DNA of 64,000 nt from Streptomyces sp. NBC_00433 (GCA_036015235.1 CP107926.1:8166001-8230000); one strand, 5' to 3'. Numbered from the stretch's first letter, positions 1 through 10,565 are shown. Numbers and translations: made by a program. The notes: generated by a model not told the origin, from the letters alone.

Positions 1-348
1 GCCGACGCCGTGACTCCCGCCCGCGGCGCGGGCCCGATGCGGCAGCGGGTCCGCACCCGGGCGGCGGGCCGGGTGCTGCTGGTCGGCGACGCCGCCGGCT
101 ATGTCGACGCGCTGACCGGCGAGGGTATCGCGGTGGCGCTGGCCTCGGCCGAGCAGCTGGTGCGCTGCGTGCTGGCCGGCCGCCCGCAGGACTACGACCG
201 GGCGTGGCGGCGCGCCTCCCGCGACTACCGGCTGCTGACCGCCTCGCTGCTGTGGCTGCGCGGCCGCCCGTGGTCCGCCCGCCGCATCGTGCCCGCGGCG
301 GCCCGCTGCCCCGCGCTCTTCGCCGCCGCCGTCAACCGCCTGTCCTGA
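1..348 (+). CDS. FAD-dependent oxidoreductase, C-terminal part (5' truncated by window edge)
   Basis: Reading frame 1 is open from the first base to a TGA at 346-348, so only the last ~115 residues are present. The segment LLVGDAAGYVDALTGEGI matches the C-terminal FAD-contacting motif (GDAAG...GEGI) of flavin-dependent dehydrogenases of the geranylgeranyl-reductase/halogenase type. The rest is helical and Arg/Ala rich, as usual for the end of this family. The dinucleotide-binding N-terminus lies outside the window, so the substrate cannot be inferred. The next gene converges on it from the minus strand 65 bases downstream. Confidence 0.75.
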   Translation, partial: ADAVTPARGAGPMRQRVRTRAAGRVLLVGDAAGYVDALTGEGIAVALASAEQLVRCVLAGRPQDYDRAWRRASRDYRLLTASLLWLRGRPWSARRIVPAAARCPALFAAAVNRLS

Positions 349-412
349 GGCCGTCGGCTCCGGCGACCCCCGGCGGTGGGGCGTATCGGCCGCGTTCCGC
401 CGGAGGAGCCGG

Positions 413-1963
413 TCAGTTCGCGGCGGGGCCGTAGCGGAACCAGTCGTAGTCGGCGTGGCCGGTGCCGCCCGCCGGGCCGGTCGCGTACGGGCCCAGGCAG
501 ACGCCGGTGAAGCCGCCGGCGACCTGGCTGCTCAGGAAGCGGCCGTCGACGGTGCCGAGGTCGCGGGAGCCCTCCGGGGACTGGCTGCACGAGAAGGTGT
601 AGTCCTGCCCCCTGGCCCGCACCCCGAGCCGCAACGGGCCCGGCCGGACCGGGAGTTCGCCCCGTACGGTGTCGCTGCCCGCCTTGCGCTCGGTCAGCCG
701 GACCACGGTGCCGCCGTCCTCCGCGGCGGTCAGCAGCAGCGTGACGTGGTGGCCGGGGGACTGGAGCACCGCGAGGCCCGCGGCCTCGCCGGGGGCGCCC
801 GGGGCGAAGTCCAGCTCGGCCTCGGCGGCGAAGTCGATGTGCTGCTGGCGGCGCCCGACGAAGGCGGGGCTGCTCTGCTCGGACAGGGTCCGCGGGAGCA
901 GCCGCAGCCGCAGGTGGCCGGGGCGCTCGGCCAGGCTGTAGGCCTCGGTCGCCGGGCCGCGCAGCAGATTCCAGTGGGAGCCGAGCGTGCCGGCGTCGAA
1001 GTGGTCGACCGGGTCCGCCGGGGGCCAGGGGTGCGCGGGCAGCGCGACGTCGGTGTGCTCGGTGAGCCGCCCCTCGCCGGGGTTGAAGACCGGCCAGGGC
1101 CCGCTCCCATTCCACCCGGGCCAGATGCGTCTCGCGCCCCAGGTTGGCGTGGCGGCCGCCGTACATCCGGGAGGCCAGCAGCAGCGCGTACCAGTCGCCG
1201 CCGGGCGTCCGCACCAGGTCGGCGTGCCCGACGCCGGACACCGGGTAGCCCAGGCCCAGGTGGCGGTGGGTGAGGACGGGGTTGCCCGGGTGGTTCTCGT
1301 ACGGCCCTTCGACCTGCCGGCTGCGGGCCACGGTGACGGCGTGCTCGTGTTCGGTGCCGCCTTCGGCGAGCAGCAGCACATACCAGCCGTCGTGCCGGTA
1401 GAGGTGCGGCCCCTCCGCCCAGCGGGCGTCGACCAGCGCGCCGCGGAAGAGCACCTGGTCGGGGCCGGTCAGCGCGCCGGTCGCCATGTCGAAGCCGCGC
1501 ATCCAGACCTCGGTTCGGCCCCCGGTGCCGGGGAGCTCGCGGGCGCCGAGCAGATAGGCCGAGCCGTCGTCGAAGAAGAGCGACGGGTCGAAACCGGGGG
1601 CCTCGGGCAGCCACACCGGGTCGGACCGGTCGCCGGCCGGGTCGTCCGCGGAGACCAGGAAGTTGCCGGACGCGCCGAGCCCGTCGACCAGCGTGCACAC
1701 CAGGTGGAAGCGTCCCGCGGCATGGCGCAGCGTCGGCGCGTACAGCCCGCCGCCGGCCCTGACCCCGCCGAGGTCCAGCTGGCCCGTGCGGTCGACGGCG
1801 TGGCCGATCGGCCGCCAGTCGGCCAGGTCCCTGCTGTGGTGCAGCGGGATGCCGGGGAAGTAGGCGAAGGTCGAGCCGGCGAGGTAGTAGTCCTGCCCCA
1901 CCCGGCAGACCGAGGGGTCGGGGAAGCAGCCGGGCAGGACGGGATTGTGCGCGTGGCGGTCAT
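413..1963 (-). pseudogene. GH43 family glycosidase (beta-xylosidase/arabinofuranosidase type), frameshifted
   Basis: Homology reads through three frames. The N-terminal five-bladed propeller signature NPVLPGCFPDPSVCRVGQD begins near 1949 in a frame with no ATG or GTG upstream of it. A good start, ATG at 1963 with GAGGAC 11 bases before it, is in another frame, so one shift is needed near 1945-1955. The propeller (acid-base region WAEGPHLY) continues to THLARVEWER near 1105. It then resumes in a second frame as WPVFNPGEGRLTEHTDV and runs to the TGA at 413-415, including a C-terminal beta-sandwich of the GH43_C2/DUF1349 type ending DYDWFRYGP. There is no signal peptide, which suggests an intracellular enzyme acting on imported oligosaccharides. 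Two separate shifts make a real pseudogene more likely than one sequencing error, but base-calling errors are not excluded. Confidence 0.75.
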
Positions 1964-2398
1964 CAGCGGCGCGTGTCCTCGGGCGAGCCGCCGCGGTGGC
2001 TCTCCGGCGGGCCGGGGCGGCCGGGCCGCGGGCCGCCGCGGTCCGCCACGGGCCCCCGCGGTGGGGCGCCGGGGTCCACGGCGGCCGACCCGCGCTTCGG
2101 CCCGGTGGCGGGTTCCCGCCGCGCGTGCCGCCCGTCCCTGCCGTCGGTCACTGCCGCCCCTCACTGGGTGGTACCGCACCGGTGCCGGGAGCTCTGGGCG
2201 TCGGGGCTCCGGTGCGGACGATCGGTGTTCGAAAGTTGCGTAATCGGTCCGGAAGTTTCGAGTACGTTAGAAGCGCCGGCGGGCCCCGTCAACCCTCCTG
2301 GCGCGGAGCCCCGGAAAGGGCTCCCGAAAGGGGTGCCGTCTTTTCCGCGGGGCGGGGGCGCTGCCTATGCTGGTAGCCCACTGCGACAGGAGGCACCG
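1964..2398. promoter_or_regulatory. Divergent intergenic region between GH43 and LacI genes
   Basis: This 435-base gap separates the GH43 remnant from the divergent LacI-family gene. The GH43-proximal ~250 bases are extremely GC-rich with no structure I can assign. The AT-richer part at 2221-2280 carries the paired CGAAAGTT-like boxes listed separately. AGGAGG at 2389-2394 is the ribosome site of the regulator. Confidence 0.5.
2230..2260. promoter_or_regulatory. Paired CGAAAGTT/AAGTTTCG operator-like boxes
   Basis: CGAAAGTTGCG (2230-2240) and CGGAAGTTTCG (2250-2260) each differ by one base from the 11-base palindrome CGAAAGTTTCG. Their starts are exactly 20 bases apart, about two helical turns. 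CGAAA/TTTCG elements are known from Streptomyces xylanase promoters. The likely binder is the adjacent LacI-family protein, which is inference. Confidence 0.5.
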
Positions 2399-3502
2399 GT
2401 GGCGTCAGACAGCGCGGGCCGGGTCACGATCGCCGACATCGCCCGCGAGGCCGGGGTGTCGCTGCCCACGGTCTCCCGGGTCCTCAACGGCCGCAGCGAC
2501 GTGGCGGCGGCGACCCGCCGCCGGGTCGAGGACCTGCTGGCCGAGCACGGCTACCGGCGCAGGGCTACCGGCGCCGCGAGCCGCGCCAACCTCATCGACC
2601 TGGTGTTCAACGACCTCGACAGCCCCTGGGCGGTGGAGATCCTGCGCGGCGTGGAGAAGGTCGCCCACACCGCGGGGGTCGGCGCGGTGGTCTCCGCCGT
2701 GCACCACCATGCGGCCTCCGCCCGGCAGTGGCTGGTCGGGGTGCGGTCCCGCAATTCCGACGGCGCGATCCTCGTCACCTCCGAACCCGCCCCGCAGTTG
2801 AACGCGGAATTGCGGCGGCTCGGCATGCCGCTGGTGGTCATCGACCCGGCGGGGGTGCCCACCTTCGACATCCCGACCATCGGCGCCACCAACTGGGCCG
2901 GCGGCCGCAGCGCGGTGCTGCACCTGCTCTCGCTCGGGCACCGCAGGATCGGCATGATCACCGGGCCGCCCGCGCTGCTGTGCAGCCGGGCCCGCCTGGA
3001 CGGCTACCGCTCGGCCCTGGAGTCGGCCGGCATCGAGCTGGAGGACGACCTGGTCCGGGTCGGCGACTTCTCGCACGAGTCCGGCTTCGCCCTGGGCTCC
3101 GAGCTGCTCGGCGGCCCGCAGCCGCCGACCGCGGTCTTCGCCTCCAGCGACCAGATGGCGCTGGGCGTCTACGAGGCCGCCAGGCAGTCCGGCCTGCGGG
3201 TGCCCGACGACCTGAGCGTCGTCGGCTTCGACGACCTTCCGCAGGCCCGCTGGTCACCGCCGCCGCTGACGACAGTGCGGCAGCCGCTCGCCGAAATGGG
3301 CGCCGCGGCTGCCGACATGCTGCTCCAACTCGTCCAGGGCCAGACCCCCGACGTCCTGCGGGTGGAGCTGTCCACCAGCCTGGTGGTACGTGAGAGCTCC
3401 GCCGCGCCGCGTCAGACCTCCGGCTCCGGCTTGGACCTCGGCACCCGGCCGGCCGGCTCGGGCTCCGCGGTGGGCAGGAAGTGGCCGACGAAGAGCTTGT
3501 AG
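2399..3502 (+). CDS. LacI-family transcriptional regulator
   Basis: The product is 367 residues. The N-terminal helix-turn-helix VTIADIAREAGVSLPTVSR with hinge region is followed by a periplasmic-binding-protein-like effector domain ending in the usual VVGFDDLPQARWSPPPLTT segment. I chose the GTG at 2399 because AGGAGG lies at 2389-2394 and the HTH starts eight residues in. It is divergent from the GH43 remnant, so a role as a xylan- or arabinan-responsive repressor is plausible, but the effector is unknown. The C-terminus runs about 25-30 residues past the usual end and overlaps the 3' end of the convergent aquaporin gene by 91 bases. Confidence 0.85.
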   Translation: MASDSAGRVTIADIAREAGVSLPTVSRVLNGRSDVAAATRRRVEDLLAEHGYRRRATGAASRANLIDLVFNDLDSPWAVEILRGVEKVAHTAGVGAVVSAVHHHAASARQWLVGVRSRNSDGAILVTSEPAPQLNAELRRLGMPLVVIDPAGVPTFDIPTIGATNWAGGRSAVLHLLSLGHRRIGMITGPPALLCSRARLDGYRSALESAGIELEDDLVRVGDFSHESGFALGSELLGGPQPPTAVFASSDQMALGVYEAARQSGLRVPDDLSVVGFDDLPQARWSPPPLTTVRQPLAEMGAAAADMLLQLVQGQTPDVLRVELSTSLVVRESSAAPRQTSGSGLDLGTRPAGSGSAVGRKWPTKSL

Positions 3503-4269
3503 ATCGTGCCGCCGAGCACACCGCCGATCAGCGGTCCCGCGATCGGCACCCAGAAGTACAGATTGCCCCATTGGTCCCGCCAGGCCGTGCGGTAACCGGT
3601 GATGTAGCTGGCCAGCCGCGGCCCGAGGTCACGGGCCGGGTTGATCGCGTAGCCGGCGTTGGCACCGTAGGCCATGCCGATCGCGACGACGATCAGGCCG
3701 ACGATGAAGGCGCCGAGGTTGGCGCCCGGAGGGGTGTTGAGCACGTCGGTGACCGCCAGGACCAGCATCAGCAGGATCGCGGTGCCGATCACCTGGTCGC
3801 GGAAGGCGCCCCACTCGTGCACGCCCGCGGTCAGCGAGCCGTTGCCCGGCAGCGTGGCGAAGACCGTCTGCGTCTTGATGGTGTGCCCCGGGTCGGCGTG
3901 GCCCAGGATCTCGGTGTAGTTCCACCGCACGATCAGCGCGGCGACGAAGGCGCCGAGGAACTGGGCGACCCAGTAGGGCGCGACCTTCTTCCACGAGAAG
4001 CCCCTGAAGACCGCCAGGGTCAGCGTCACCGCCGGGTTGAGGTGGGCGCCGGAGAGCCGGGCCGCCACGTAGACGCCCAGCGTCACACCCAGACCCCAGG
4101 CCCAGGAGATGGAGTCGTGGTCGCCGAGACCGCCTTTGGGGTCTGTCAGGTCGCCGCCGGCGACCACCTGGGCCACCACGCCGACACCGATCAGGATCAG
4201 GATCATGGTGCCGGCGAATTCCGCCGCCATCTCCCCGATCAGCCCCGAGCCGCGTACACGTGTCGCCAT
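3412..4269 (-). CDS. MIP-family channel, glycerol uptake facilitator type
   Basis: The product is 285 residues with six membrane helices and the two half-helix NPA motifs of the aquaporin fold, HLNPAVTL and INPARDLGPR. The Asp after NPAR is characteristic of aquaglyceroporins (GlpF branch) rather than water-specific channels, so glycerol or a similar small polyol is the likely solute. I chose ATG 4269, which gives a short cytosolic N-terminus and has GGGAAG nine bases upstream; an in-frame start at 4365 would add an unlikely 32-residue extension. No glycerol kinase gene is adjacent. The gene converges with and overlaps the LacI gene, and is divergent from icd. Confidence 0.85.
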   Translation of the reverse strand: MATRVRGSGLIGEMAAEFAGTMILILIGVGVVAQVVAGGDLTDPKGGLGDHDSISWAWGLGVTLGVYVAARLSGAHLNPAVTLTLAVFRGFSWKKVAPYWVAQFLGAFVAALIVRWNYTEILGHADPGHTIKTQTVFATLPGNGSLTAGVHEWGAFRDQVIGTAILLMLVLAVTDVLNTPPGANLGAFIVGLIVVAIGMAYGANAGYAINPARDLGPRLASYITGYRTAWRDQWGNLYFWVPIAGPLIGGVLGGTIYKLFVGHFLPTAEPEPAGRVPRSKPEPEV

Positions 4270-4447
4270 GGCTACCGCTTCCCGCCGGCCCTCAGGGCCG
4301 GCTGTGGCTTGTCGGTGGTTCTGCACCGTTCCGGTACGTGATTGCTCCACCGAAACACGGCCCACCGCCCCCGGCGCGCGGGGTTAGGCCGTCCGCCGGA
4401 CCCGGCGTGCGTGCCCCGTAGTCGAGGTCGCGACGGGCACGGGATAT

Positions 4448-4459
4448 CTTGATATCAAG
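4448..4459. promoter_or_regulatory. 12-base palindrome upstream of icd
   Basis: CTTGATATCAAG is a perfect palindrome 39 bases before the icd start, followed at 4466-4471 by TTGACA, a good -35 element. A palindrome directly upstream of the -35 suggests an activator or repressor site controlling icd. No cognate regulator is apparent in the window. Confidence 0.4.
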
Positions 4460-4498
4460 CAATGTTTGACAATGCTGGAAACTGGAGCGGAGTAACCG

Positions 4499-6718
<2,220 letters not shown>

Positions 6719-6755
6719 TCGAACGTACGCGGCAATACTCCCGCAACACCCCCGT

Positions 6756-6787
6756 CACCCCGGCCGGTTCGTCACCGTGCCGGGGTG
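6756..6787 (+). terminator. Hairpin after icd
   Basis: CACCCCGGC (6756-6764) pairs with GCCGGGGTG (6779-6787) across a 14-base loop, 38 bases after the icd stop. There is no T tract, as is usual for high-GC actinomycete terminators. Confidence 0.45.
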
Positions 6788-6840
6788 GCGGCGTCTCACG
6801 GAGTGATCATTCCGATGATTTACTTCTTGACGAGCGGGCC

Positions 6841-6874
6841 GCGACCCGAGTTGACTCACCCGCACTTGGGTCGC
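6841..6874. promoter_or_regulatory. Inverted repeat upstream of sugar-binding lipoprotein
   Basis: GCGACCCGAG (6841-6850) and CTTGGGTCGC (6865-6874) form a 10-base inverted repeat with one mismatch around a 14-base spacer that contains TTGACT. It sits 36 bases before the lipoprotein start, so it may be an operator or a leader hairpin. Confidence 0.35.
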
Positions 6875-6909
6875 GTCGTGGCGGCCCTCTCAGGGGAGGC
6901 ACCGCCGCA

Positions 6910-7998
6910 ATGAACGCGATATCGCGCCGTCTTGTTGTGGGAAGCGCAGTGATCACGCTTGCGCTCACCATGGCCGCGTGTGGCAAGGCCGGCGACAAGT
7001 CGGACAATTCGGATGACAAGGGCAAGACCATCGGTCTTCTGCTGCCCGACACCGTGACGGCGCGGTACGAGAATTTCGACAGGCCGCTGATCACGAAGAA
7101 GATCCAGGAGCTGTGCTCGGACTGCAAAGTGCAGTACGACAACGCCGCCGGTGACGCCGCCAAGCAGGCCCAGCAGGTCAGCAGCATGATCGCCAAGGGC
7201 GTCAAGGTGCTGATCCTGGACGCGCAGGACGCGGTCGGCATCAAGTCCTCCGTCCAGGCCGCCGTCGACAAGGGCATCAAGGTCGTCGCCTACGACCGCC
7301 TCGCCCAGGGCCCGGTCTCCGCGTACGTGTCCTACGACAACGAGAAGGTCGGCGAGCTGCAGGGCCAGGCCCTGCTCGACGCCATGGGCCCGGCCGCCAC
7401 CCCGCAGAGCAAGATCGTCATGATCAACGGTGACGACGCCGACCCCAACGCGGCCGAGTTCAAGGCCGGTGCGCACAAGATCCTGGACGGCAAGGTCACC
7501 GTCGCCTACGAGCAGTCCGGGCTGTGGAAGGACACCGTCGCCAACCAGAAGGTGCAGGCGGCGATCACCTCGGTCGGCAAGGCCAACATCAAGGGCGTCT
7601 ACTCGGCCAACGACACGATGGCCGGCGGTATCGCGACCGCCCTCAAGGCGAACAACATGAGCGGCGTGCCGCTGACCGGGCAGGACGCCGACCTCACCGC
7701 GATCCAGCGGATCCTGGCCGGCACCCAGACCTCCACGGTCTACAAGGCTGCCAAGCCCGAGGCCGAGGCCACCGCGGAGATCGCGGTGGACCTGCTGGAG
7801 GGCAAGGACTTCAAGTCCGTCGCCGACACCACCAAGAAGAGCGGCTCGGGCAATGACGTGCCCTCCAAGCTGCTCGCCGCGGTCTCGGTGACCAAGACCA
7901 ACATCAAGGACACCGTCGTGGCCGACGGTACGTACACCGCGGGCCAGATCTGCACCGCGGACTTCGCCACCGCCTGCACGGAGAACGGCATCAAGTAA
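6910..7998 (+). CDS. Sugar ABC transporter substrate-binding lipoprotein (RbsB/XylF type), orphan
   Basis: The product is 362 residues. A basic N-terminus and hydrophobic stretch end in the lipobox LTMAAC with lipidation Cys24. The mature protein is a type I periplasmic-binding fold of the ribose/xylose/ChvE family: TIGLLLPDTVTARYENFD, a VLILDAQD segment, VVAYDRL and KGVYSANDTMAGGI. It would bind a pentose, hexose or similar monosaccharide at the cell surface. GGGAGG precedes ATG 6910 at the usual spacing. ABC ATPase and permease genes normally follow this family but none do here: two hairpins and a GH55 gene come next. It may serve a transporter encoded elsewhere or act in sensing. Confidence 0.88.
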   Translation: MNAISRRLVVGSAVITLALTMAACGKAGDKSDNSDDKGKTIGLLLPDTVTARYENFDRPLITKKIQELCSDCKVQYDNAAGDAAKQAQQVSSMIAKGVKVLILDAQDAVGIKSSVQAAVDKGIKVVAYDRLAQGPVSAYVSYDNEKVGELQGQALLDAMGPAATPQSKIVMINGDDADPNAAEFKAGAHKILDGKVTVAYEQSGLWKDTVANQKVQAAITSVGKANIKGVYSANDTMAGGIATALKANNMSGVPLTGQDADLTAIQRILAGTQTSTVYKAAKPEAEATAEIAVDLLEGKDFKSVADTTKKSGSGNDVPSKLLAAVSVTKTNIKDTVVADGTYTAGQICTADFATACTENGIK

Positions 7999-8005
7999 GC
8001 CGGAA

Positions 8006-8035
8006 CCGGGCCGGCCCTCCAGGGGGCCGGCCCGG
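8006..8035 (+). terminator. Strong hairpin terminator after the sugar-binding protein
   Basis: CCGGGCCGGCCC (8006-8017) pairs perfectly with GGGCCGGCCCGG (8024-8035) around a 6-base loop, seven bases after the stop codon. Confidence 0.75.
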
Positions 8036-8055
8036 CTTCGCACCGGGGGACCCAG

Positions 8056-8090
8056 AGCGGGATACACGCGTTCAGCGCGTGAATCCCGCT
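8056..8090 (+). terminator. Second hairpin in the same gap
   Basis: AGCGGGATACACGCG (8056-8070) pairs with CGCGTGAATCCCGCT (8076-8090), a 15-base stem with one mismatch and the 5-base loop TTCAG. It lies 20 bases beyond the first terminator, so it is either a backup terminator or part of an untranslated structure. Confidence 0.45.
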
Positions 8091-8158
8091 CATCTTCTTG
8101 ACGGCTCGCCATGGCCCCTTGACACTGCCTTACGGATCCGGGGTATCTCCCATCCGCA

Positions 8159-8178
8159 GATTGAGAGCGTTTTCAATC
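8159..8178. promoter_or_regulatory. LacI-type operator candidate upstream of GH55
   Basis: GATTGAGAGCGTTTTCAATC has perfect 6-base outer arms and a central CG, and its core TGAGAGCGTTTTCA fits the general LacI/GalR-family pattern TGWNANCGNTNNCA. It lies 123 bases before the GH55 start. The gap 7999-8300 otherwise holds the two hairpins. Confidence 0.45.
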
Positions 8179-8300
8179 GGCTGAATCAAAGGGTCATGGC
8201 CCAGCCGTGGCCTCGTATGTGCAGTGCTGAGCGCGATTTCACCCCCACATCCGCGCTGACCTGGTGTTCACTGAGTGAACCCAGGGAAAGGACTCCACTC

Positions 8301-10511
8301 ATGCGCAAGCCCTTCCCCCCAGGCCGGTCAGGGCACCGGTCGTCCATCCGCCGCCGGCCCGTCGCCCTGCTCGCCGCCTTCGTCCTGGCCCTCGCCGGCA
8401 TGCTGGGGCTGATCGGCACCATCGGCAGCGCGTCGGCCGCCACCGACTACACCCAGAGCGTCAGCGAACCGAGCGCCACGCAGGCGAAGCTGACCTTCAG
8501 CCCGACCACGCCCGCGACCTATGTGATCGTCCACTACCAGGTGGGCGGCGGCGGGCAGTTGAACGTCCAGATGGCGGCGTCCGGCAGCAGCTGGACCTAC
8601 ACCGTCTCGCCGATCCCGGCCGGCACGGTGCTGACGTACTCGTTCACCTACACCAAGAACGGGCCGCAGTACGACACCCCGCAGTTCACGTACACCCAGG
8701 GCAGCGGCGGCACCACCAGCACCGGGACGAGCAGCGGCACGAGCACCGGGACCAGCACGGGCACCAGCACCGGGACCAGCACGGGTACGACGAGCGGCAG
8801 CACCGGCGGCTCCACCACCCCGCCGCCCGGCAACTGCCCCACGCAGTCGGACACCCCTGACTTCGGGTCGAACGTGCACATCTATGATCCGTCGATGTCG
8901 GCTGCCACCATCCAGTCGCAGCTTGATGCCCAGTTCGACCAGCAGAAGGACACCGCCACCGCCCAGTTCAGCAACAACCGGGTGGCACAGCTGTTCAAGC
9001 CGGGTACGTACAACGTGAACGACAACGTGGGCTTCTACACCTCGGTGGCGGGCCTGGGGCAGAACCCGGACGACGTCACGTTCAACGGCAACATCACCGT
9101 GGACGCGTTCAACGCCTCCGACGCGGGTAACGCGACGCAGAACTTCTGGCGGTCCGCGGAGAATCTGGCGATCAATCCCGGTGGCGGCACCGACCGTTGG
9201 GCGGTGGCCCAGGCCGCGCCCTTCCGCCGGATCGACGTGCACGGCGGCCTGGCACTGTATCCGGCCAGTTACGGCTACGCCAGCGGCGGCTACATCGCCG
9301 ACACCAAGGTCAGCGGGCAGACCGCGTCGATCTCCCAGCAGCAGTGGTACACCCGCGACAGCAACCTGGGCAGCTGGGCCGGCGGTGTGTGGAACATGGT
9401 CTTCTCCGGGGTGAACGGCGCCCCGGGCACCACCTTCCCCAACCCGCCCGAGACCACCCTGGCCACCACCCCGGTCTCCCGTGACGTGCCGTACCTGTAC
9501 GTGGACGGCACCGGCAAGTACCGGGTGTTCCTGCCCTCGCTGCGCACCAACGCCTCGGGCCCGAGCTGGGCCAACGGCAGCACTCCCGGCAGCTCGCTGC
9601 CGATGAGCCGGTTCTACGTGGTCAAGGCCGGCGACACCGCGACCACCATCAACAACGCCCTGGCCTCCGGCTGCAACCTGTTCGTCACACCCGGTGTCTA
9701 CCACCTCGACCAGACGCTCGACATCACCCACGCGAACACCACCGTGCTGGGCATCGGCTACCCCACCTTCGTGCCCGACAACGGGGTCAACGCCATGCAG
9801 GTCGCCGACGTGGACGGGGTCCGCCTCAAGGGCCTGCTCTTCGACGCGGGCACCACCAACTCGCAGGCACTGCTCACGGTCGGCCCCTCGGGCTCGTCCG
9901 CGAGTCACGCGGCCGACCCGACGACCGTCCAGGACGTGTTCTTCCGGATCGGCGGCCAGGTCGCGGGCAAGGCCACCAACAGCCTGATCGTCAACAGCAG
10001 CAACACGATCATCGACCACATCTGGGCCTGGCGCGCCGACCACGGCAGCGGCGTGGGCTGGACCAGCAACACCGCCGACAACGGCCTGACCGTCAACGGC
10101 GACAACGTGCTGGCCACCGGCCTGTTCGTCGAGCACTACCAGAAGTACGAGGTGGTGTGGAACGGCCAGGGCGGCAAGACGATCTTCTTCCAGAACGAGA
10201 ACCCGTACGACCCGCCCAACCAGGCGGCCTGGAAGAACCCAGCAGGCCAGAACGGCTACGCCGCCTACAAGGTCGGGACGAACGTCACCACCCACGAGGC
10301 ATGGGGACTCGGCAGTTACTGCTACTTCAACGTCAACCCGGCGGTGAACAACTACCACGCGTTCGAGGTGCCCAGCACGTCGGGCGTGAAGTTCCACAGC
10401 GCACTCACCGTGTCCCTGGGCGGCGTGGGCACCATCACCCACGTCATCAACGACACCGGTGCGGTCACCGCGTCCAACACCACTCCCAGCAACGTCGTCA
10501 ACTTCCCCTGA
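8301..10511 (+). CDS. Secreted exo-beta-1,3-glucanase, CBM56 + GH55
   Basis: The product is 736 residues. An Arg-rich signal peptide of about 48 residues ends near SASAATDY. Residues ~48-130 match a CBM56 beta-1,3-glucan-binding module (THYTQSV-like start, VIVHYQVGGGGQLNVQM). A Gly/Ser/Thr linker follows, then a two-part right-handed beta-helix GH55 domain from ~175 to the end, with segments such as LFKPGTYN, ATQNFWRSAENLAINP, GVYHLDQTLDI, IIDHIWAWRADHG and TGLFVEHYQKYEV. These closely match Streptomyces laminarin-cleaving GH55 enzymes, which release glucose from beta-1,3-glucan ends outside the cell. ATG 8301 has GGAAAGGA upstream; the frame is open earlier, but only this start puts the signal peptide at the N-terminus. 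The usual GH55 enzymes lack or differ in the CBM. Confidence 0.9.
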   Translation: MRKPFPPGRSGHRSSIRRRPVALLAAFVLALAGMLGLIGTIGSASAATDYTQSVSEPSATQAKLTFSPTTPATYVIVHYQVGGGGQLNVQMAASGSSWTYTVSPIPAGTVLTYSFTYTKNGPQYDTPQFTYTQGSGGTTSTGTSSGTSTGTSTGTSTGTSTGTTSGSTGGSTTPPPGNCPTQSDTPDFGSNVHIYDPSMSAATIQSQLDAQFDQQKDTATAQFSNNRVAQLFKPGTYNVNDNVGFYTSVAGLGQNPDDVTFNGNITVDAFNASDAGNATQNFWRSAENLAINPGGGTDRWAVAQAAPFRRIDVHGGLALYPASYGYASGGYIADTKVSGQTASISQQQWYTRDSNLGSWAGGVWNMVFSGVNGAPGTTFPNPPETTLATTPVSRDVPYLYVDGTGKYRVFLPSLRTNASGPSWANGSTPGSSLPMSRFYVVKAGDTATTINNALASGCNLFVTPGVYHLDQTLDITHANTTVLGIGYPTFVPDNGVNAMQVADVDGVRLKGLLFDAGTTNSQALLTVGPSGSSASHAADPTTVQDVFFRIGGQVAGKATNSLIVNSSNTIIDHIWAWRADHGSGVGWTSNTADNGLTVNGDNVLATGLFVEHYQKYEVVWNGQGGKTIFFQNENPYDPPNQAAWKNPAGQNGYAAYKVGTNVTTHEAWGLGSYCYFNVNPAVNNYHAFEVPSTSGVKFHSALTVSLGGVGTITHVINDTGAVTASNTTPSNVVNFP

Positions 10512-10535
10512 CCGGGACCCGATAGCACGAAGGGC

Positions 10536-10565
10536 TGTCCGCCCGGCCGCTCGGCCGGGCGGACA
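10536..10565 (+). terminator. Terminator after GH55
   Basis: TGTCCGCCCGGCCG (10536-10549) and CGGCCGGGCGGACA (10552-10565) form a perfect 14-base stem with a 2-base loop, 24 bases after the GH55 stop. It isolates GH55 from the kinase operon. Confidence 0.8.

Noticed and set aside
225..412. Minus-strand extension of the GH43 N-terminal frame beyond the GH43_C2 end
   Set aside because: After ~1105 this frame is Arg/Pro-rich shadow sequence; the true C-terminus lies in another frame ending at 413.
1973..2398. Longer N-terminus for the LacI-family regulator
   Set aside because: The frame is open, but the extension is Pro/Arg/Gly-rich without domain content and spans the promoter boxes. GTG 2399 with AGGAGG is preferred.
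4270..4365. Longer N-terminus for the aquaporin
   Set aside because: The extra 32 residues are polar, lack family similarity, and ATG 4269 has a better ribosome site and fits the family length.
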